Below are positions 14,004 through 14,107 of a stretch of 14,107 nt of DNA, in pieces. Position numbers and translations under genes: made by a program. Where the stretch lies: NCBI GenBank assembly GCA_934512155.1, contig CAKSWS010000036.1, forward strand, positions 1 to 14,107. The letters run 5' to 3'. The stretch's first letter is position 1; each line of letters opens with the position of its first letter. Origin of the DNA: an uncultured Eubacterium sp. Lineage in GTDB: Bacteria > Bacillota > Clostridia > Oscillospirales > Acutalibacteraceae. The notes below the pieces were generated by a model that was given only the letters and a program-made list of their open reading frames with translations, searched no databases and was not told where the DNA came from.

Positions 14004-14107
14004 ATGAAAGTTGTAAATTCCATAGCCTTAATTTTAAATATTATCGGCGGAATTAACTGGGGTCTTATCGGTCTTTTTAAATTTGACCTTGTTGCCTGGA
14101 TTTGCGG
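14004..14107 (+). CDS. DUF378 family small membrane protein, N-terminal part
   Basis: Only the first 34 codons are in the window; the frame is open to the right edge. The visible N-terminus, with IALILNIIGGINWGLIGLF and FDLVAWICG, matches the DUF378 (YuzA-like) family of small integral membrane proteins of roughly 60-80 residues. The stretch at residues 6-24 is the first transmembrane helix; a second is expected beyond the edge. A GGAG site 8 nt upstream supports the ATG. The gene starts 14 nt after the manA terminator, so its promoter must lie within or before the hairpin, or it depends on readthrough. The function of the family is unknown. Confidence 0.85.
   Translation, partial: MKVVNSIALILNIIGGINWGLIGLFKFDLVAWIC

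Noticed and set aside
1..14107. CRISPR arrays, tRNA or rRNA genes, complete insertion sequences, phage genes
   Set aside because: No regularly spaced repeats, cloverleaf-like tRNA sequences, rRNA signatures, transposase or integrase motifs were seen; the only hint of mobility is the joint at the end of rqcH.

Overview
The window is AT-rich bacterial chromosome. It reads most naturally as a low-GC Firmicute of class Clostridia, probably an anaerobic gut or rumen lineage. The strongest evidence is the IspH-ribosomal protein S1 fusion lying downstream of cmk and plsC and behind an HI0933-type flavoprotein, a gene order typical of Clostridia. DUF4364, the small DUF1858 protein and the trmK-nif3 pair agree with this. 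Strong AAGGAG-type ribosome binding sites and consensus sigma-A-like promoters fit a Firmicute.

Layout on the minus strand, from the right: (1) an operon of about 6.5 kb reading ABC-F ATPase, HI0933 flavoprotein, cytidylate kinase (cmk), PlsC-type acyltransferase, then IspH-S1, closed by a strong hairpin terminator at 6315-6337. (2) A two-gene unit at 4082-6230 with a MerR regulator resembling the aldehyde sensor AdhR and a DXS-like thiamine-diphosphate enzyme. It is driven by a promoter with the 19-bp spacer and dyad typical of MerR control. (3) A tight operon from 3367 down to the left edge: DUF1858, trmK, nif3, a truncated rqcH, then an unrecognised membrane-anchored protein that runs off the window. 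On the plus strand are DUF4364 (3477-4046), which diverges from operon 3, manA (12984-13937), which diverges from operon 1, and the start of a DUF378 membrane protein at the right edge. There are no tRNA or rRNA genes, CRISPR arrays or recognisable insertion sequences.

Most of the content is housekeeping: translation and ribosome maintenance (S1, ABC-F, RqcH, TrmK), isoprenoid synthesis (IspH), lipid and nucleotide metabolism (PlsC, Cmk) and sugar phosphate metabolism (ManA).

Three things stand out. First, the DXS-like enzyme keeps the thiamine-diphosphate machinery but has lost the two arginines expected to bind the glyceraldehyde-3-phosphate phosphate. It sits under an apparent aldehyde-responsive regulator with a matching operator, so it may be an aldehyde-handling carboligase and not a second DXP synthase. 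Second, the RqcH homologue stops where its NFACT-R domain should begin and is overlapped by an unrelated gene. Third, a consensus ribosome binding site inside the IspH-S1 fusion sits exactly at the domain boundary and could produce free S1.
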